Shown here piece by piece: positions 35,589 through 45,291 of a stretch of 64,000 nt of DNA (within the stretch, counting starts at the first letter, position 1; the number at the start of each line of letters is the position of its first letter). This DNA comes from Bog-950 sp964631835 (GTDB taxonomy: Bacteria; Bacteroidota; Bacteroidia; Chitinophagales; LD1): the NCBI GenBank assembly GCA_964631835.1, contig CAZWAD010000013.1:1-64000 (forward strand), in the 5' to 3' direction. Under the pieces are notes generated by a model. That model did not search any database. It saw only the letters and a list, made by a program, of their open reading frames with translations, and was not told where the DNA came from. Made by a program: the position numbers and the translations under genes.

Positions 35589-37667
35589 TCACCACAATAG
35601 CAACTTCCTATGATACAAACTGCCCGCACTACTTACAATCATCCAATAAATTCCTTTGGCGAACTGAGGAACCTCAACTTCAGCTTTTTCACTCTTTATT
35701 TCTGATTCGAAAACAATCCTGCCGCAGGCATCAGTAACCTGCAACACTCGGTTTATAAGATTACCGGGCAACAAAACCTGCCATCTGCCTTCCGTATTTG
35801 GATTCGGAAAAACAACACATTCTCCTCCCACCGGTTCATTCACTGTACTGTAAATAAAATTATAAGCTGCAGAAACTCCCGTGCAGCCATCTGCACTTAT
35901 TACCAATAAAGAATAATTTCCCGACTGAACCGGTGTGATAGTTGAGTTGATTTCACCGTTGATGGCAACTCCGTTTAAATACCATTGGTAGCTGCTGCCG
36001 CTGGTTGCTGAAACAAGCTGGTTGCCCTGAACCGAAATAATTACATCTGGTGTATCCACTACCGTTACATTCAAAACTGAAGGCACTCCTTGTCCGCACG
36101 AATTTTGTGCCTGCACATTCACAGCGCCTGTGTTCGCAGAAACAAGAAAGGTAACCGAATCATTCTCTGCCCCGCTAATAACCAGCCAGCCCGAAGGATA
36201 TGACCAAACGTACGAGTCGGCACCGATTACCGGTGCAATGGAATACAAAACTGTTTCACCCTCGCAAAGCAGCGTATCACCGGTTATCGCTCCTGCTGTT
36301 CCAAGATTGGAAGGAATCACCGTAATGGTTTTTTGAACCGGTAACGAAACTCCGCAATCATTCTGCGCGGTTACTGAAATGGTTCCTCCGTTTACATCCG
36401 ATATTGCTTCGATAGCGTTTGTGCCGCTGCCCGATGTAATACTCCAGACGGCAGGTAAAGTCCAGTTATATCCGCTAACATTCGTATCGTTACTTACCGA
36501 AATGGCGATGTTGGCAATACCTGAGCAAACCGTATCTCTGGCTGTAATAGCTGACGGAGTTGCCGGAGGAAAATTTTCCGATACACTGACCGAAACCGGT
36601 GGCAGTGAGCAAACTCCGTTGCCAATAGTTACCGAATAATTTCCGCCTGCGGTAACACTCAAACTGTCACCGGTTGAATTATCGTTCCACAAATAATTAA
36701 AACCGGGCGGATGGGCAGAAAGTGTTGTGCTGCTTCCGGTGCAGAAATAGTTATTGCCGGTAATTGACGGATTTACAGGAACGGTGTTGGTGCAGCTGCG
36801 GAATTGTGCATCGGTATTTGCCAACCATCGGTTTTCGAAAAGCAACCAGGCGGTGCAATCACCTTTGAGGTAATAATTAAGAAAGGGAACAAGGAACAAA
36901 AGTGTTTTATTGATTTGGGCGGTGCGGCTAAGCGGTGACGAAGCGCAACCTGAAAATCCCTCTCCGAAATTGCACTGGAAGTTTCCGTTGCCGAACTGAC
37001 AGTGAAGTGCATCGGTGATGTTGATTAAAAACTTGCAGGATGAGCCGCACGAATCATACATCGGTTTTTGATGAGTGGCAAGTGGTGCAATGCAGTCGCG
37101 ACTGCCGGCAAAAGCTAAGTAAGGTTTTATCATGGAAGTTGCTGCAGCAACCGATGAGGGGTTCGTAACGGCAGCGGCAAAAGTAAAATAGCAGGAAGCC
37201 GGGTTGCTATACTGAGCAGAAAGAACTGTGCTTCCTCCGCCCATTGAGTGGCCTCCCAGAGCACCTTTCGGAATTACTTTCTGGTAAAATGGCGAACCGG
37301 TGTTTGAATTGCTTTCCGAGATAAGTTTGTTGTAAGCAAAAATCAAATCCTGCGCAAAGTTGGCGTGGCTGGGCGAAAGGCTGGTTTCGGTCGTCAGCAA
37401 ACCCACAATGTAACCTTGCTTTGCCAGCGAATCGGCATACGGATAATACGGCACCTGGTCCATCTGAAAACCGTGTGCAAAAATTACAAACGGAAACTGA
37501 CCGGCAGCAACAACCGAATTGGTCCCCGGATATCGGAATTCAATTCCTACAGAACGGTTGCTGCGCGCAGGGTCGGCCCAAGCAAGGGTTTGGGTTCCTA
37601 CGGTGTATACCTGAGATTTAGAATAAACAAAACTGCAAGTAAGAAGTATCAGTACTAGTTGTTTCAT
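35589..37667 (-). CDS. Secreted alpha/beta hydrolase with T9SS sorting domain
   Basis: This 692-residue protein is a likely T9SS cargo. The signal peptide is MKQLVLILLTCSFVYS (ATG 37667; an upstream ATG at 37682 adds five residues). Residues 20-290 form a chlorophyllase/PAF-acetylhydrolase-like domain with GHSMGGG as the nucleophile elbow and multiple Cys. Two or three PKD/Ig-like repeats (about 300-600) follow. The C-terminal 85 residues (VVFPNPN .. GRIVFESEI .. FAKGIYWMIV) match a type A sorting domain. It should be exported by the T9SS components encoded nearby and act on an unknown ester or lipid at the cell surface. Confidence 0.82.
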   Translation of the reverse strand: MKQLVLILLTCSFVYSKSQVYTVGTQTLAWADPARSNRSVGIEFRYPGTNSVVAAGQFPFVIFAHGFQMDQVPYYPYADSLAKQGYIVGLLTTETSLSPSHANFAQDLIFAYNKLISESNSNTGSPFYQKVIPKGALGGHSMGGGSTVLSAQYSNPASCYFTFAAAVTNPSSVAAATSMIKPYLAFAGSRDCIAPLATHQKPMYDSCGSSCKFLINITDALHCQFGNGNFQCNFGEGFSGCASSPLSRTAQINKTLLFLVPFLNYYLKGDCTAWLLFENRWLANTDAQFRSCTNTVPVNPSITGNNYFCTGSSTTLSAHPPGFNYLWNDNSTGDSLSVTAGGNYSVTIGNGVCSLPPVSVSVSENFPPATPSAITARDTVCSGIANIAISVSNDTNVSGYNWTLPAVWSITSGSGTNAIEAISDVNGGTISVTAQNDCGVSLPVQKTITVIPSNLGTAGAITGDTLLCEGETVLYSIAPVIGADSYVWSYPSGWLVISGAENDSVTFLVSANTGAVNVQAQNSCGQGVPSVLNVTVVDTPDVIISVQGNQLVSATSGSSYQWYLNGVAINGEINSTITPVQSGNYSLLVISADGCTGVSAAYNFIYSTVNEPVGGECVVFPNPNTEGRWQVLLPGNLINRVLQVTDACGRIVFESEIKSEKAEVEVPQFAKGIYWMIVSSAGSLYHRKLLLW

Positions 37668-37699
37668 GGGTACAAGAAACAAATAAATAAGTAATTAGT

Positions 37700-38359
37700 T
37701 TAAGCCTGAAAGAAATATTGCTTTTGTAGGAAGGGGTTGGTCTTCCGTTCTGCCCCAATGGTACTTTCCGGTCCGTGACCGGAGTAAACTTTTACCTCAT
37801 CGGGTAGGATCATCATTTTGTTCGTAAGTGTTTCGAATAAAACGTTTCCATCAGCACCGGGAATATCAAACCGCCCCACGCTTCCCCGGAAAAGAACATC
37901 GCCACAGAAAATCACTTTTTGCGCTTCGCTGTAAAACGACAAACTGCCCGGTGAATGACCGGGAGTGAAAAGAACTTTCAAAACCGTGTTGCCGGATTTT
38001 ACCTCATCGCCTTCTTCCAGAAAATTTTTCGGTTCGGGCGAAGCCTCGCAGTTAAACCCGAAAAAACTCTGATAGCTCAGCGCGCCATACATTACTTCTA
38101 ATTCTATTTTATGGAACTCGGGAAGTAAATTATAAGTATCGCACACAAATTTGTTGCCTGGAAAGTGGTCAATGTGGCAATGCGTGTTCAGCAGTTTCAC
38201 CGGTTTAAGTCCGTGTGCTGAAATGGTTCGTGTCAGCTCATTCCGCTCGCGCTCGTTTGAGCATCCCGGGTCAATAATCAGGCACTCTTTCGTTTCGTCA
38301 GTAACGATATATGTGTTTTCCGAAAACGGATTAAAAGTAAGTTTGTAAACCTTCAGCAT
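37700..38359 (-). CDS. MBL-fold metallo-hydrolase (glyoxalase II-like)
   Basis: This 219-residue cytosolic metallo-beta-lactamase-fold protein has the metal motif THCHIDH (about residues 59-65), the second-ligand segment FTPGHSPGSLSFY and a third ligand in VYSGHGPES. The family hydrolyses thioesters such as S-lactoylglutathione or other labile substrates; the exact substrate is unknown. A TATATTCG box lies upstream at 38387-38394. Confidence 0.9.
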   Translation of the reverse strand: MLKVYKLTFNPFSENTYIVTDETKECLIIDPGCSNERERNELTRTISAHGLKPVKLLNTHCHIDHFPGNKFVCDTYNLLPEFHKIELEVMYGALSYQSFFGFNCEASPEPKNFLEEGDEVKSGNTVLKVLFTPGHSPGSLSFYSEAQKVIFCGDVLFRGSVGRFDIPGADGNVLFETLTNKMMILPDEVKVYSGHGPESTIGAERKTNPFLQKQYFFQA

Positions 38360-38430
38360 CGCGTAATTTAATTAAGTTTGAAGGCGCGAATATAAGAGCA
38401 GAATGTGAGAACTGGAGAATGAGAGAATGA

Positions 38431-41400
38431 ATGCAAAAACAAAGCTGTGTGTGTAGCGTTACCTGTAAAATGAAAACCTCAGGCAGAACCTATAAAAGCC
38501 AAAGTCCCCGCAATGTCTCCCCTCCGGAGGTTGGGGTCTCTGCGATATGGTTTCTGTCAAATTCCGGCATCCTCGCATTGGCTTTGATTTTTAGTCTTTG
38601 GACTTTGAACTTACATTCTCAGGGCACCGAAAAATTCGGGCAAAACCGCGTACAGTATAAAGACTTTATTTTCTCCTATTACGAAAGCGACAATTTCATT
38701 ACTCATTTTTACCAGGGCGGGCAGGATGTAGCGAAATATGTGATTAAAACAGCCGAAGACAATGCCGATGATATTTCAAAGCTGCTCGACTTCCGGTTCA
38801 AGAAAAAGATTGACATCATTGTTTACAACAGCATCAACGAACTGAACCAAACCAACATCGGTATTTACGAACAGGGGCAGAATCCAGGCGGCACCACCAA
38901 AATTCCCGACAACAAAATCTTTATCTATTTCAATGGCGACCATCGCCACCTCGACAAGCAAATACGCGAAGGCATTACCAAAATTTATGTGGACAAGATG
39001 GTTCTCGGAACCGGTTTTGCCGAGGTGATTCAGAATGCCGTGTTACTCAACCTTCCCGAATGGTACCGCAAAGGGCTGATTAATTACATCGGTGAAAGCT
39101 GGAGCAGCGATATGGAAGACCGCCTGCGCGATGGCATCATGAGCGGGCGATACAAAAAACTAAGCAAGCTGCAACCCGATGAAGCGGTGTTTGTCGGTCA
39201 TTCCATTTGGCATTATATAGAGGAAGTTCACGGCAAGGGTGCGGTGTCGAATATTCTTTATCTAACACGCATTAACCGCAGCGTGGACAATGGCTTTGAA
39301 TTTGTTCTGGGAACCGGTCTTTCGGAAACGCTGAAAGATTGGTACACATATTACGTAAACCGGTTTGCGCGCGAATCAAGAATTACTTTCATGCTGAGTG
39401 ACAATACCATCGTAAAAACCAAAATCAAAAAAACACTCGATTATTACCAGGCGCGGTTGAATACTGATGGAAAATTCGTTGCTTATGCAAGCAACGATAT
39501 GGGTCGCTACAAAGTTCATTTGCTGAATACCGAAACCGGCAAGCGTCAGGTAATTTTCAGGGGGGGCTACAGAACCAATACGCAGTTTACCGACCAATCT
39601 ATTCCACTGCTGGCATGGGACCCCTCAGGAAAACGTCTAGCGATTATCAGTGAAAGACGCTCCAATATCTTTCTCCGTTTTTATGATTTGGAAAAGAAAA
39701 AAATGGAAGTGAATCCCGTTCGCAAATTTCAGAAGGTCGTGAGTTTTGGATTTGTTGACTCAAAGCAACTTGTCATGAGCGCCATGCAAAACGGGCAGAC
39801 CGATATTTTTCTTTATACCATTGCCTCCACAACCACACGGAAAATAACTGACGATTATTTCGATGACCTGTATCCTGCATACATCGCTGCCGACAGCCTG
39901 CGGGGAATTATGTTTTCCAGCAACAGGACTGATGAAAATCTGATTTCGCAACGCTATGAAACACAAATTACCGAAAAGAAGCACGATTTGTTTTTTTATG
40001 ACCTGGACGCCAATGGAAGCCGGCTCTACCGCATTACAAAAACTCCTTTCGCCAACGAAACGTTTCCACAAAAACTGAATGACAGCTCGTTTTGTTTTTT
40101 GAGCGAAGAAACCGGAATCCGCAACCGCCACATCGGGCATTTTGAAAGCGTATTCGACTACAATCAAAAAACCTATCATTTTGTTTACAAAGAAACCGGT
40201 GAGCCCGATTCGGTTCAGGTGCGCGAGGAAATTCCATTGGAGGCCGCCCTTGATACTGTGCTGATGGAAGTTCGTGATTCATCTTTCGCAGAAGTGTATA
40301 AAATCGGGGGAGTTGTAACGCCCTATTCAAATTTCTCTTACAACATCCGTGAGCAAAATGTTATTCCGCAAAAAGAACTAACGCTCGACCTGTTTAGAAT
40401 CAAGGGGAAAGTTCAGTTGCAGAAGTATAATGTTACGGCTGAATCAGCCCAGGGCTCGGCACCCATGATGGATAATATGATTCAGTTGCAGAGGAAAGAA
40501 ATTGAATCGAAGAATCCGGAGAAGAAAGATGAGACGGGAACAAAAAGTTTTACTCAGGCGTACGATACAATTAAAGCCAACAAAGGAAACCGCCCGTACG
40601 ATTTTCAAAGCGAGTTTGATTACGGAATCAAACTGTTCGACTGGGATTCAGTCTCTGTCTCCAAGCTAAGCCAAATTCAAAACGGCTATGTATTCCGCTT
40701 CTCGAAGGTGCGTCCCTATTTCGTGCGTTTTATGGTTGATAAAGTGATTGCGCAGTTTGATAATAATATCATGGTTACACGCTACCAGCCTATCGGACAG
40801 TCTGCTTTCGGACAACCGTTTTCTACGCCCAGTTTCATGCTCAAGTTCGGTATAACTGACTTATTGGAGAACCATAAAATATATGGCGGTATGCGCTTGC
40901 CGATTCCCGGGCTCACCAATATTACAGAATACTTCATTACATACGAAAACCTGACGAAACGGCTCGACAAGAAATTTACTTTTTACCGTAAATCACAGTC
41001 AGATGAAGGAATATTTTTTGAGGGCAACCAGGCGCATTTTGCCAATTACAGCATAAAAACAAATTATGCTGAACTCGAATTGCGTTACCCGCTTGATGTA
41101 CTGAATAGTTTTCGCTTTACCCTCTCGTTCAGGAATGATATCCTTCTGCTTAAATCAACCGATGAATTTTCGCTGCGCTATCCCCGCTCTTCAAACAACT
41201 GGCTGTTCCTTCGCGCAGAATATGTTTTCGATAACTGTATGGAAGTGGCTACCAACATCCGTTACGGAACGCGGTTTAAAATTTTTGCTGAAGTGCATAA
41301 AGAGTTTCCGACTAAAAATAGAACCGTTTCCGACCGCTACGACTTATCGCTTCCGGTATTCAATAAAACAGTCATGTCGGTCTTCGGATTTGATCTGCGC

Positions 41401-42009
41401 CACTACCTGAAAATTTACAAACAGATTATTTGGGCGAACCGGATGGCGGCTGGCGCTTCTTTCGGAACGGCTAAATTGCTGTACCTTCTTGGCGGGCTTG
41501 ACAATTGGATTACTACCAAGGGAAACATGGACCAGGTTTTTGACTTTACCACACCGGTTAACTATAACAACAATTATGCGTTTCAAACGCTTGCAACACC
41601 CTTGCGGGGTTTTAAACAGAATGCGCGAAACGGAGATAAGTTCATCATGATTAACTCCGAATTGCGGGTGCCGATTTTTGCTGCCCTGATTAACTCTCCG
41701 ATTCGCTCAGAGCTTATCAGGAATTTTCAAATCGTAGGGTTTTTTGATGTAGGTACAGCATGGGAAGGACTCTCTCCGTTTTCATCCGACAATCCTTTGT
41801 TTAACGAGGATATTCCCAACACCCCTGAAAATCCTTCCGTGATAGTTCGTGTGAAACGGTATAAAACTCCCGTAATTCTTGGTTTTGGTCCGGGCTTACG
41901 GACTTCTTTATTCGGATATTTTCTCCGCTTCGATACTGCCTGGGGATATGATACCGGTGAGTTTTCGAAAAAGCCAACTTATTATTTTTCTTTCGGCTTA
42001 GATTTTTAA
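38431..42009 (+). CDS. Large protein with peptidase-like, TolB-propeller and barrel regions
   Basis: This protein of up to 1192 residues has an N-terminal region (about 60-330) resembling a peptidase-MA-like domain without an obvious HExxH (LPEWYRKGLINYIGES), a central set of WD40-like TolB blades (about 335-560: LAWDPSGKRLAIIS, GIMFSSNRTDENL), and a C-terminal half reading as an outer-membrane barrel (LELRYPLD .. YYFSFGLDF). Its role is unknown. It may be a surface-exposed assembly or binding protein. The first 50 residues include dispersed-repeat-like DNA (38517-38536, 38594-38607), so the true start may be later, for example ATG 38470. The lptB ATG overlaps nothing and lies 2 bases downstream. 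Confidence 0.75.
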   Translation: MQKQSCVCSVTCKMKTSGRTYKSQSPRNVSPPEVGVSAIWFLSNSGILALALIFSLWTLNLHSQGTEKFGQNRVQYKDFIFSYYESDNFITHFYQGGQDVAKYVIKTAEDNADDISKLLDFRFKKKIDIIVYNSINELNQTNIGIYEQGQNPGGTTKIPDNKIFIYFNGDHRHLDKQIREGITKIYVDKMVLGTGFAEVIQNAVLLNLPEWYRKGLINYIGESWSSDMEDRLRDGIMSGRYKKLSKLQPDEAVFVGHSIWHYIEEVHGKGAVSNILYLTRINRSVDNGFEFVLGTGLSETLKDWYTYYVNRFARESRITFMLSDNTIVKTKIKKTLDYYQARLNTDGKFVAYASNDMGRYKVHLLNTETGKRQVIFRGGYRTNTQFTDQSIPLLAWDPSGKRLAIISERRSNIFLRFYDLEKKKMEVNPVRKFQKVVSFGFVDSKQLVMSAMQNGQTDIFLYTIASTTTRKITDDYFDDLYPAYIAADSLRGIMFSSNRTDENLISQRYETQITEKKHDLFFYDLDANGSRLYRITKTPFANETFPQKLNDSSFCFLSEETGIRNRHIGHFESVFDYNQKTYHFVYKETGEPDSVQVREEIPLEAALDTVLMEVRDSSFAEVYKIGGVVTPYSNFSYNIREQNVIPQKELTLDLFRIKGKVQLQKYNVTAESAQGSAPMMDNMIQLQRKEIESKNPEKKDETGTKSFTQAYDTIKANKGNRPYDFQSEFDYGIKLFDWDSVSVSKLSQIQNGYVFRFSKVRPYFVRFMVDKVIAQFDNNIMVTRYQPIGQSAFGQPFSTPSFMLKFGITDLLENHKIYGGMRLPIPGLTNITEYFITYENLTKRLDKKFTFYRKSQSDEGIFFEGNQAHFANYSIKTNYAELELRYPLDVLNSFRFTLSFRNDILLLKSTDEFSLRYPRSSNNWLFLRAEYVFDNCMEVATNIRYGTRFKIFAEVHKEFPTKNRTVSDRYDLSLPVFNKTVMSVFGFDLRHYLKIYKQIIWANRMAAGASFGTAKLLYLLGGLDNWITTKGNMDQVFDFTTPVNYNNNYAFQTLATPLRGFKQNARNGDKFIMINSELRVPIFAALINSPIRSELIRNFQIVGFFDVGTAWEGLSPFSSDNPLFNEDIPNTPENPSVIVRVKRYKTPVILGFGPGLRTSLFGYFLRFDTAWGYDTGEFSKKPTYYFSFGLDF

Positions 42010-42011
42010 TC

Positions 42012-42758
42012 ATGCTCAAATTACGTTCTGAAAATCTGGTGAAGGTGTACCGCGGGCGGGCAGTAGTAAATCACGTTTCGGTGGAAGTGGAACAAGGGGA
42101 AATTGTGGGGCTGCTCGGGCCGAATGGCGCAGGGAAAACAACTTCGTTCTACCAGATTGTTGGATTGATTGCTCCCGATGAAGGGAAAATATTTTTGGGC
42201 AGCGAAGAAATCACCGACCTGCCGATGTATAAGCGCGCCAAACTTGGTGTGGGCTATTTGCCTCAGGAACCTTCGGTCTTCAGAAATCTTTCGGTGGAAG
42301 ATAATATAGCTGCTGTTTTAGAAATGACTGACCTTTCTAAACAGCAACAGAAAGAAAGGTTGGAATTATTGCTTTCCGAGTTTGGTTTGAATCGTGTTCG
42401 TACCAGTATGGGAAATGTGCTGAGCGGTGGCGAGCGAAGAAGAACAGAAATTGCACGTGCGCTTGCTACCGACCCGAAATTTATTTTGCTTGATGAACCG
42501 TTTGCCGGTATTGACCCGATTGCCGTGGAAGATATTCAGCGGATTGTTGAACAGTTGAAAAAGAGAAATATCGGAGTGTTGATTACCGACCATAATGTGC
42601 ATGAAACACTATCTATTACCGACCGGGCATATCTTTTGTTTGAAGGAAAAATTATGATGCAGGGAACAGCCGAACAACTTGCTGCCGACCCGATGGTGCG
42701 TAAAGTTTATCTGGGGCAGCATTTTGAGTTGAGGAAACGGTCAGCGAATGGCGTTTAA
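42012..42758 (+). CDS. lptB: LPS export ABC transporter ATPase LptB
   Basis: LptB powers LPS extraction from the inner membrane for the Lpt bridge. It has 248 residues with Walker A GPNGAGKTTS (about 36-45), signature LSGGERRRTEIARALA, Walker B FILLDEPFAGIDP and H-loop ITDHNVHETL. It is only 2 bases downstream of the large TolB-like protein and its stop abuts the next ATG, indicating one transcript. Confidence 0.96.
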   Translation: MLKLRSENLVKVYRGRAVVNHVSVEVEQGEIVGLLGPNGAGKTTSFYQIVGLIAPDEGKIFLGSEEITDLPMYKRAKLGVGYLPQEPSVFRNLSVEDNIAAVLEMTDLSKQQQKERLELLLSEFGLNRVRTSMGNVLSGGERRRTEIARALATDPKFILLDEPFAGIDPIAVEDIQRIVEQLKKRNIGVLITDHNVHETLSITDRAYLLFEGKIMMQGTAEQLAADPMVRKVYLGQHFELRKRSANGV

Positions 42759-44291
42759 ATGCGCGCGATGAATCTCAACTGGAAAAATTTCCTTTTCCGC
42801 ATTTATCTCAAACTTGCTTACTCCCCTGATTTCACTGCTGAAAAATCTATCCGCCATCAGCAAAAGATTTTTAGGAAAATTCTCCGGCAACTGTCTTCAA
42901 CCGAATTGGGGATAGGCTTTCGGTTGTTTGAAATAAACTATTACAAAAGTTTCAAAGAGAGAATTCCCGTAAGTCAGTACGAATTTTACGAGCCGTACAT
43001 AGAAAAGATAAAAGCGGGGAGACAAAATGTAATGACTGACAAGCCGGTAAAGTGGTTCGCTAAAACAGCAGGGACAACCAGCGGTAAAAGCAAACTTGTT
43101 CCCATTACCAGGCAAATAATGAGAAACTGTCACGTTCGCGGAAGTTTTTTTGCGCTGTCGAAAATTCATCAGCTGGATAGAACGATTCACCTGCTGAGCC
43201 ACAAAAACCTTTTGATTCCGGGAGGAATTTATGAAACGCTTCCTTCGGGGATTGAGATTGGTGATGTGTCGGGAATTCTCGTGCGCAATGTGCCGGTTAT
43301 TTATCGCCCATTTTATGTTCCTGAAATTGATGTGCAGACTTTGCCGCAATGGGAAAAGAAAATTGAAAAAACGGTTGATCAAATTAAGAATGAGGACTTA
43401 GGAACGATGAGCGGAGTTCCCACCTGGTTTCTGGCGATGCTTAATAAACTGAAAGAGGAAGTCAAATTCGAAAAGCTGACAGACCTCTGGAAAAACCTGC
43501 AGGTTTATTTTCACGGAGGTGTAAGCTTTGAACCTTACCGCAAACAGTTTGAAGAACTTGTCGGGAAAAAGGATTTTGTTTTTTATGAAGTTTACAATGC
43601 CACTGAAGGTTTCTTTGGCATACAAGAAAACCTGAAGAGCAACAATCTGCTGCTGCTTACCGATAATCTCATCTTTTACGAGTTTATTCCTTTCGAAAAA
43701 TTTTTGATTGGTGAAATGAACGCCCTGCCACTTGAGGAAGTAAAAGCCGGACTTCCTTACGTTCTGATTATAACTACACCCAATGGATTAGTTCGTTATC
43801 CGTTGGGTGATGTGATTACTTTTCAATCTCTAAACCCTTTCTCGTTTAAAATCACCGGACGCACTCAGGAATATATTAATGCCTTTGGCGAAGACCTTCT
43901 TCTTTCAAATGTTCAGAATGCACTGATGAAGACAAACCAATCTCTTGGTTGTTCTATTCGCGACTACACGGTTGCTCCGTTTTATATCAGTATGGAGCGG
44001 AAAGGGAGAATTCAGTTTGCCATTGAGTTTTCAAAAGCACCGATTGAGATTTCAGCTTATGAGGAACTGCTTGATGAAAATCTGCAACACGAAAACTCCA
44101 ACTACAAACAAAAACGGGCTAATGATTTGGCACTCTCAAACCTTGAAGTTATCACTTTGCCTGAAGGAACTTTTTACCAATGGCTTGCTTCGAAAAATAA
44201 ATTGGGGGGACAGAACAAAGTTCCCCGATTGGTGAACGGGAGGATGGTGATAGAAGGAATTCTGCGAATTAAATCTTCCTTTGAATCGTAA
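42759..44291 (+). CDS. GH3-family acyl-adenylate/amide synthetase-like protein
   Basis: This 510-residue protein matches the GH3 family of the adenylating enzyme superfamily. The nucleotide-binding motif AKTAGTTSGKSKLVP is at about 103-117, with YNATEGFFGIQ and YPLGDVITFQS further on. Plant members conjugate amino acids to acyl acids; bacterial substrates are mostly unknown. The start ATG immediately follows the lptB TAA (a second ATG lies 9 bases on). Its 3' end overlaps the convergent prenyl synthase by 23 bases. Confidence 0.9.
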   Translation: MRAMNLNWKNFLFRIYLKLAYSPDFTAEKSIRHQQKIFRKILRQLSSTELGIGFRLFEINYYKSFKERIPVSQYEFYEPYIEKIKAGRQNVMTDKPVKWFAKTAGTTSGKSKLVPITRQIMRNCHVRGSFFALSKIHQLDRTIHLLSHKNLLIPGGIYETLPSGIEIGDVSGILVRNVPVIYRPFYVPEIDVQTLPQWEKKIEKTVDQIKNEDLGTMSGVPTWFLAMLNKLKEEVKFEKLTDLWKNLQVYFHGGVSFEPYRKQFEELVGKKDFVFYEVYNATEGFFGIQENLKSNNLLLLTDNLIFYEFIPFEKFLIGEMNALPLEEVKAGLPYVLIITTPNGLVRYPLGDVITFQSLNPFSFKITGRTQEYINAFGEDLLLSNVQNALMKTNQSLGCSIRDYTVAPFYISMERKGRIQFAIEFSKAPIEISAYEELLDENLQHENSNYKQKRANDLALSNLEVITLPEGTFYQWLASKNKLGGQNKVPRLVNGRMVIEGILRIKSSFES

Positions 44292-45243
44292 ACTCAATCA
44301 GTTGTTCAACTGATTTTTTTGCTTCGCCATCACTGAACCCGTTCAGGATGCTGAGCGCTTCGTTGCGATAGTCTTCCATTTTTGTTTTGGCATAATCCAT
44401 TCCACCGTTAGAGCGCACGGTGTCAATTACCCAGCGCACCTTTTCGGTATTCTGGTTGTCGTTTTTGATGATGTTGATGATTTTATTTTTCGCGGAGGAA
44501 TCAACTTTGCCGAGAGTGTGAATAAGCGGCAAAGTCATCTTGCGTTCTTTGATATCAATACCGCGTGGCTTGCCCACCTCCGCTTCTTCGTAGTCGAACA
44601 AATCGTCTTTGATTTGAAAAGCGATACCGATTTTTTCACCCATCAGTTTCACCCGCTTTAGCTTTTCTTCATCCGTAGTCACCGTGCTTGCGCCACAGGC
44701 GCAGGCAGAAGCAATAAGAGAAGCTGTCTTCTGCCGGATGATATCAAAATAAATTCCTTCCTTGATGTCAAGTCGTCTTGCTTTCTCCAATTGCAGCAAC
44801 TCACCTTCACTCATTTCGCGGATGGTGTTTGAGAGAATTTCGAGCAACTGATATTGCTTATTCTCGACCGAAAGCAGCAATCCTTTCGACAGAAGGTAAT
44901 CGCCTACCAACACAGCAATCTTATTTTTCCAAAGTGCGTTAATCGAAAAAAAACCTCTGCGCTGATAAGAATCATCTACCACATCATCGTGAACCAGTGT
45001 AGCGGTGTGAAGCAGCTCTACTAACGCAGCAGCCACATAAGTGGCTTCGGTAATTTCGCCAAACAGTTTTGCTGACAGAAAAACGAACATAGGACGCATC
45101 TGCTTGCCCTTGCGGGTTACTATGTAATGAGTAATGCGGTCGAGCAGCGGTGCCTTGCTCTTCATGCTTTGCCGGAAGCGGATTTCAAACTCATCAAGCT
45201 CTGCAGCAATAGGTTTTTTTATTTCATCGAGACTGAGGGACAT
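44269..45243 (-). CDS. Trans-polyprenyl diphosphate synthase
   Basis: This 324-residue enzyme elongates isoprenyl diphosphates, probably to the chain length of the menaquinone side chain. The first Asp-rich motif is LVHDDVVDDS (about 87-96) and the second QIKDDLFDYEE. KGKQMRPMF near the N-terminus binds the diphosphate. The promoter-like TACATTCG box ends five bases before the ATG, suggesting a leaderless transcript. Confidence 0.93.
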   Translation of the reverse strand: MSLSLDEIKKPIAAELDEFEIRFRQSMKSKAPLLDRITHYIVTRKGKQMRPMFVFLSAKLFGEITEATYVAAALVELLHTATLVHDDVVDDSYQRRGFFSINALWKNKIAVLVGDYLLSKGLLLSVENKQYQLLEILSNTIREMSEGELLQLEKARRLDIKEGIYFDIIRQKTASLIASACACGASTVTTDEEKLKRVKLMGEKIGIAFQIKDDLFDYEEAEVGKPRGIDIKERKMTLPLIHTLGKVDSSAKNKIINIIKNDNQNTEKVRWVIDTVRSNGGMDYAKTKMEDYRNEALSILNGFSDGEAKKSVEQLIEFTIQRKI

Positions 45244-45248
45244 TGGGG

Positions 45249-45256
45249 CGAATGTA
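45249..45256 (-). promoter_or_regulatory. Promoter-like -7 box at the prenyl synthase start
   Basis: The minus strand reads TACATTCG, one mismatch from TAnnTTTG, ending five bases before the ATG at 45243. There is no clear -33 element. Confidence 0.3.
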
Positions 45257-45291
45257 GCTAATCATACCCGACATATTTTAAGTTTGCTCTT

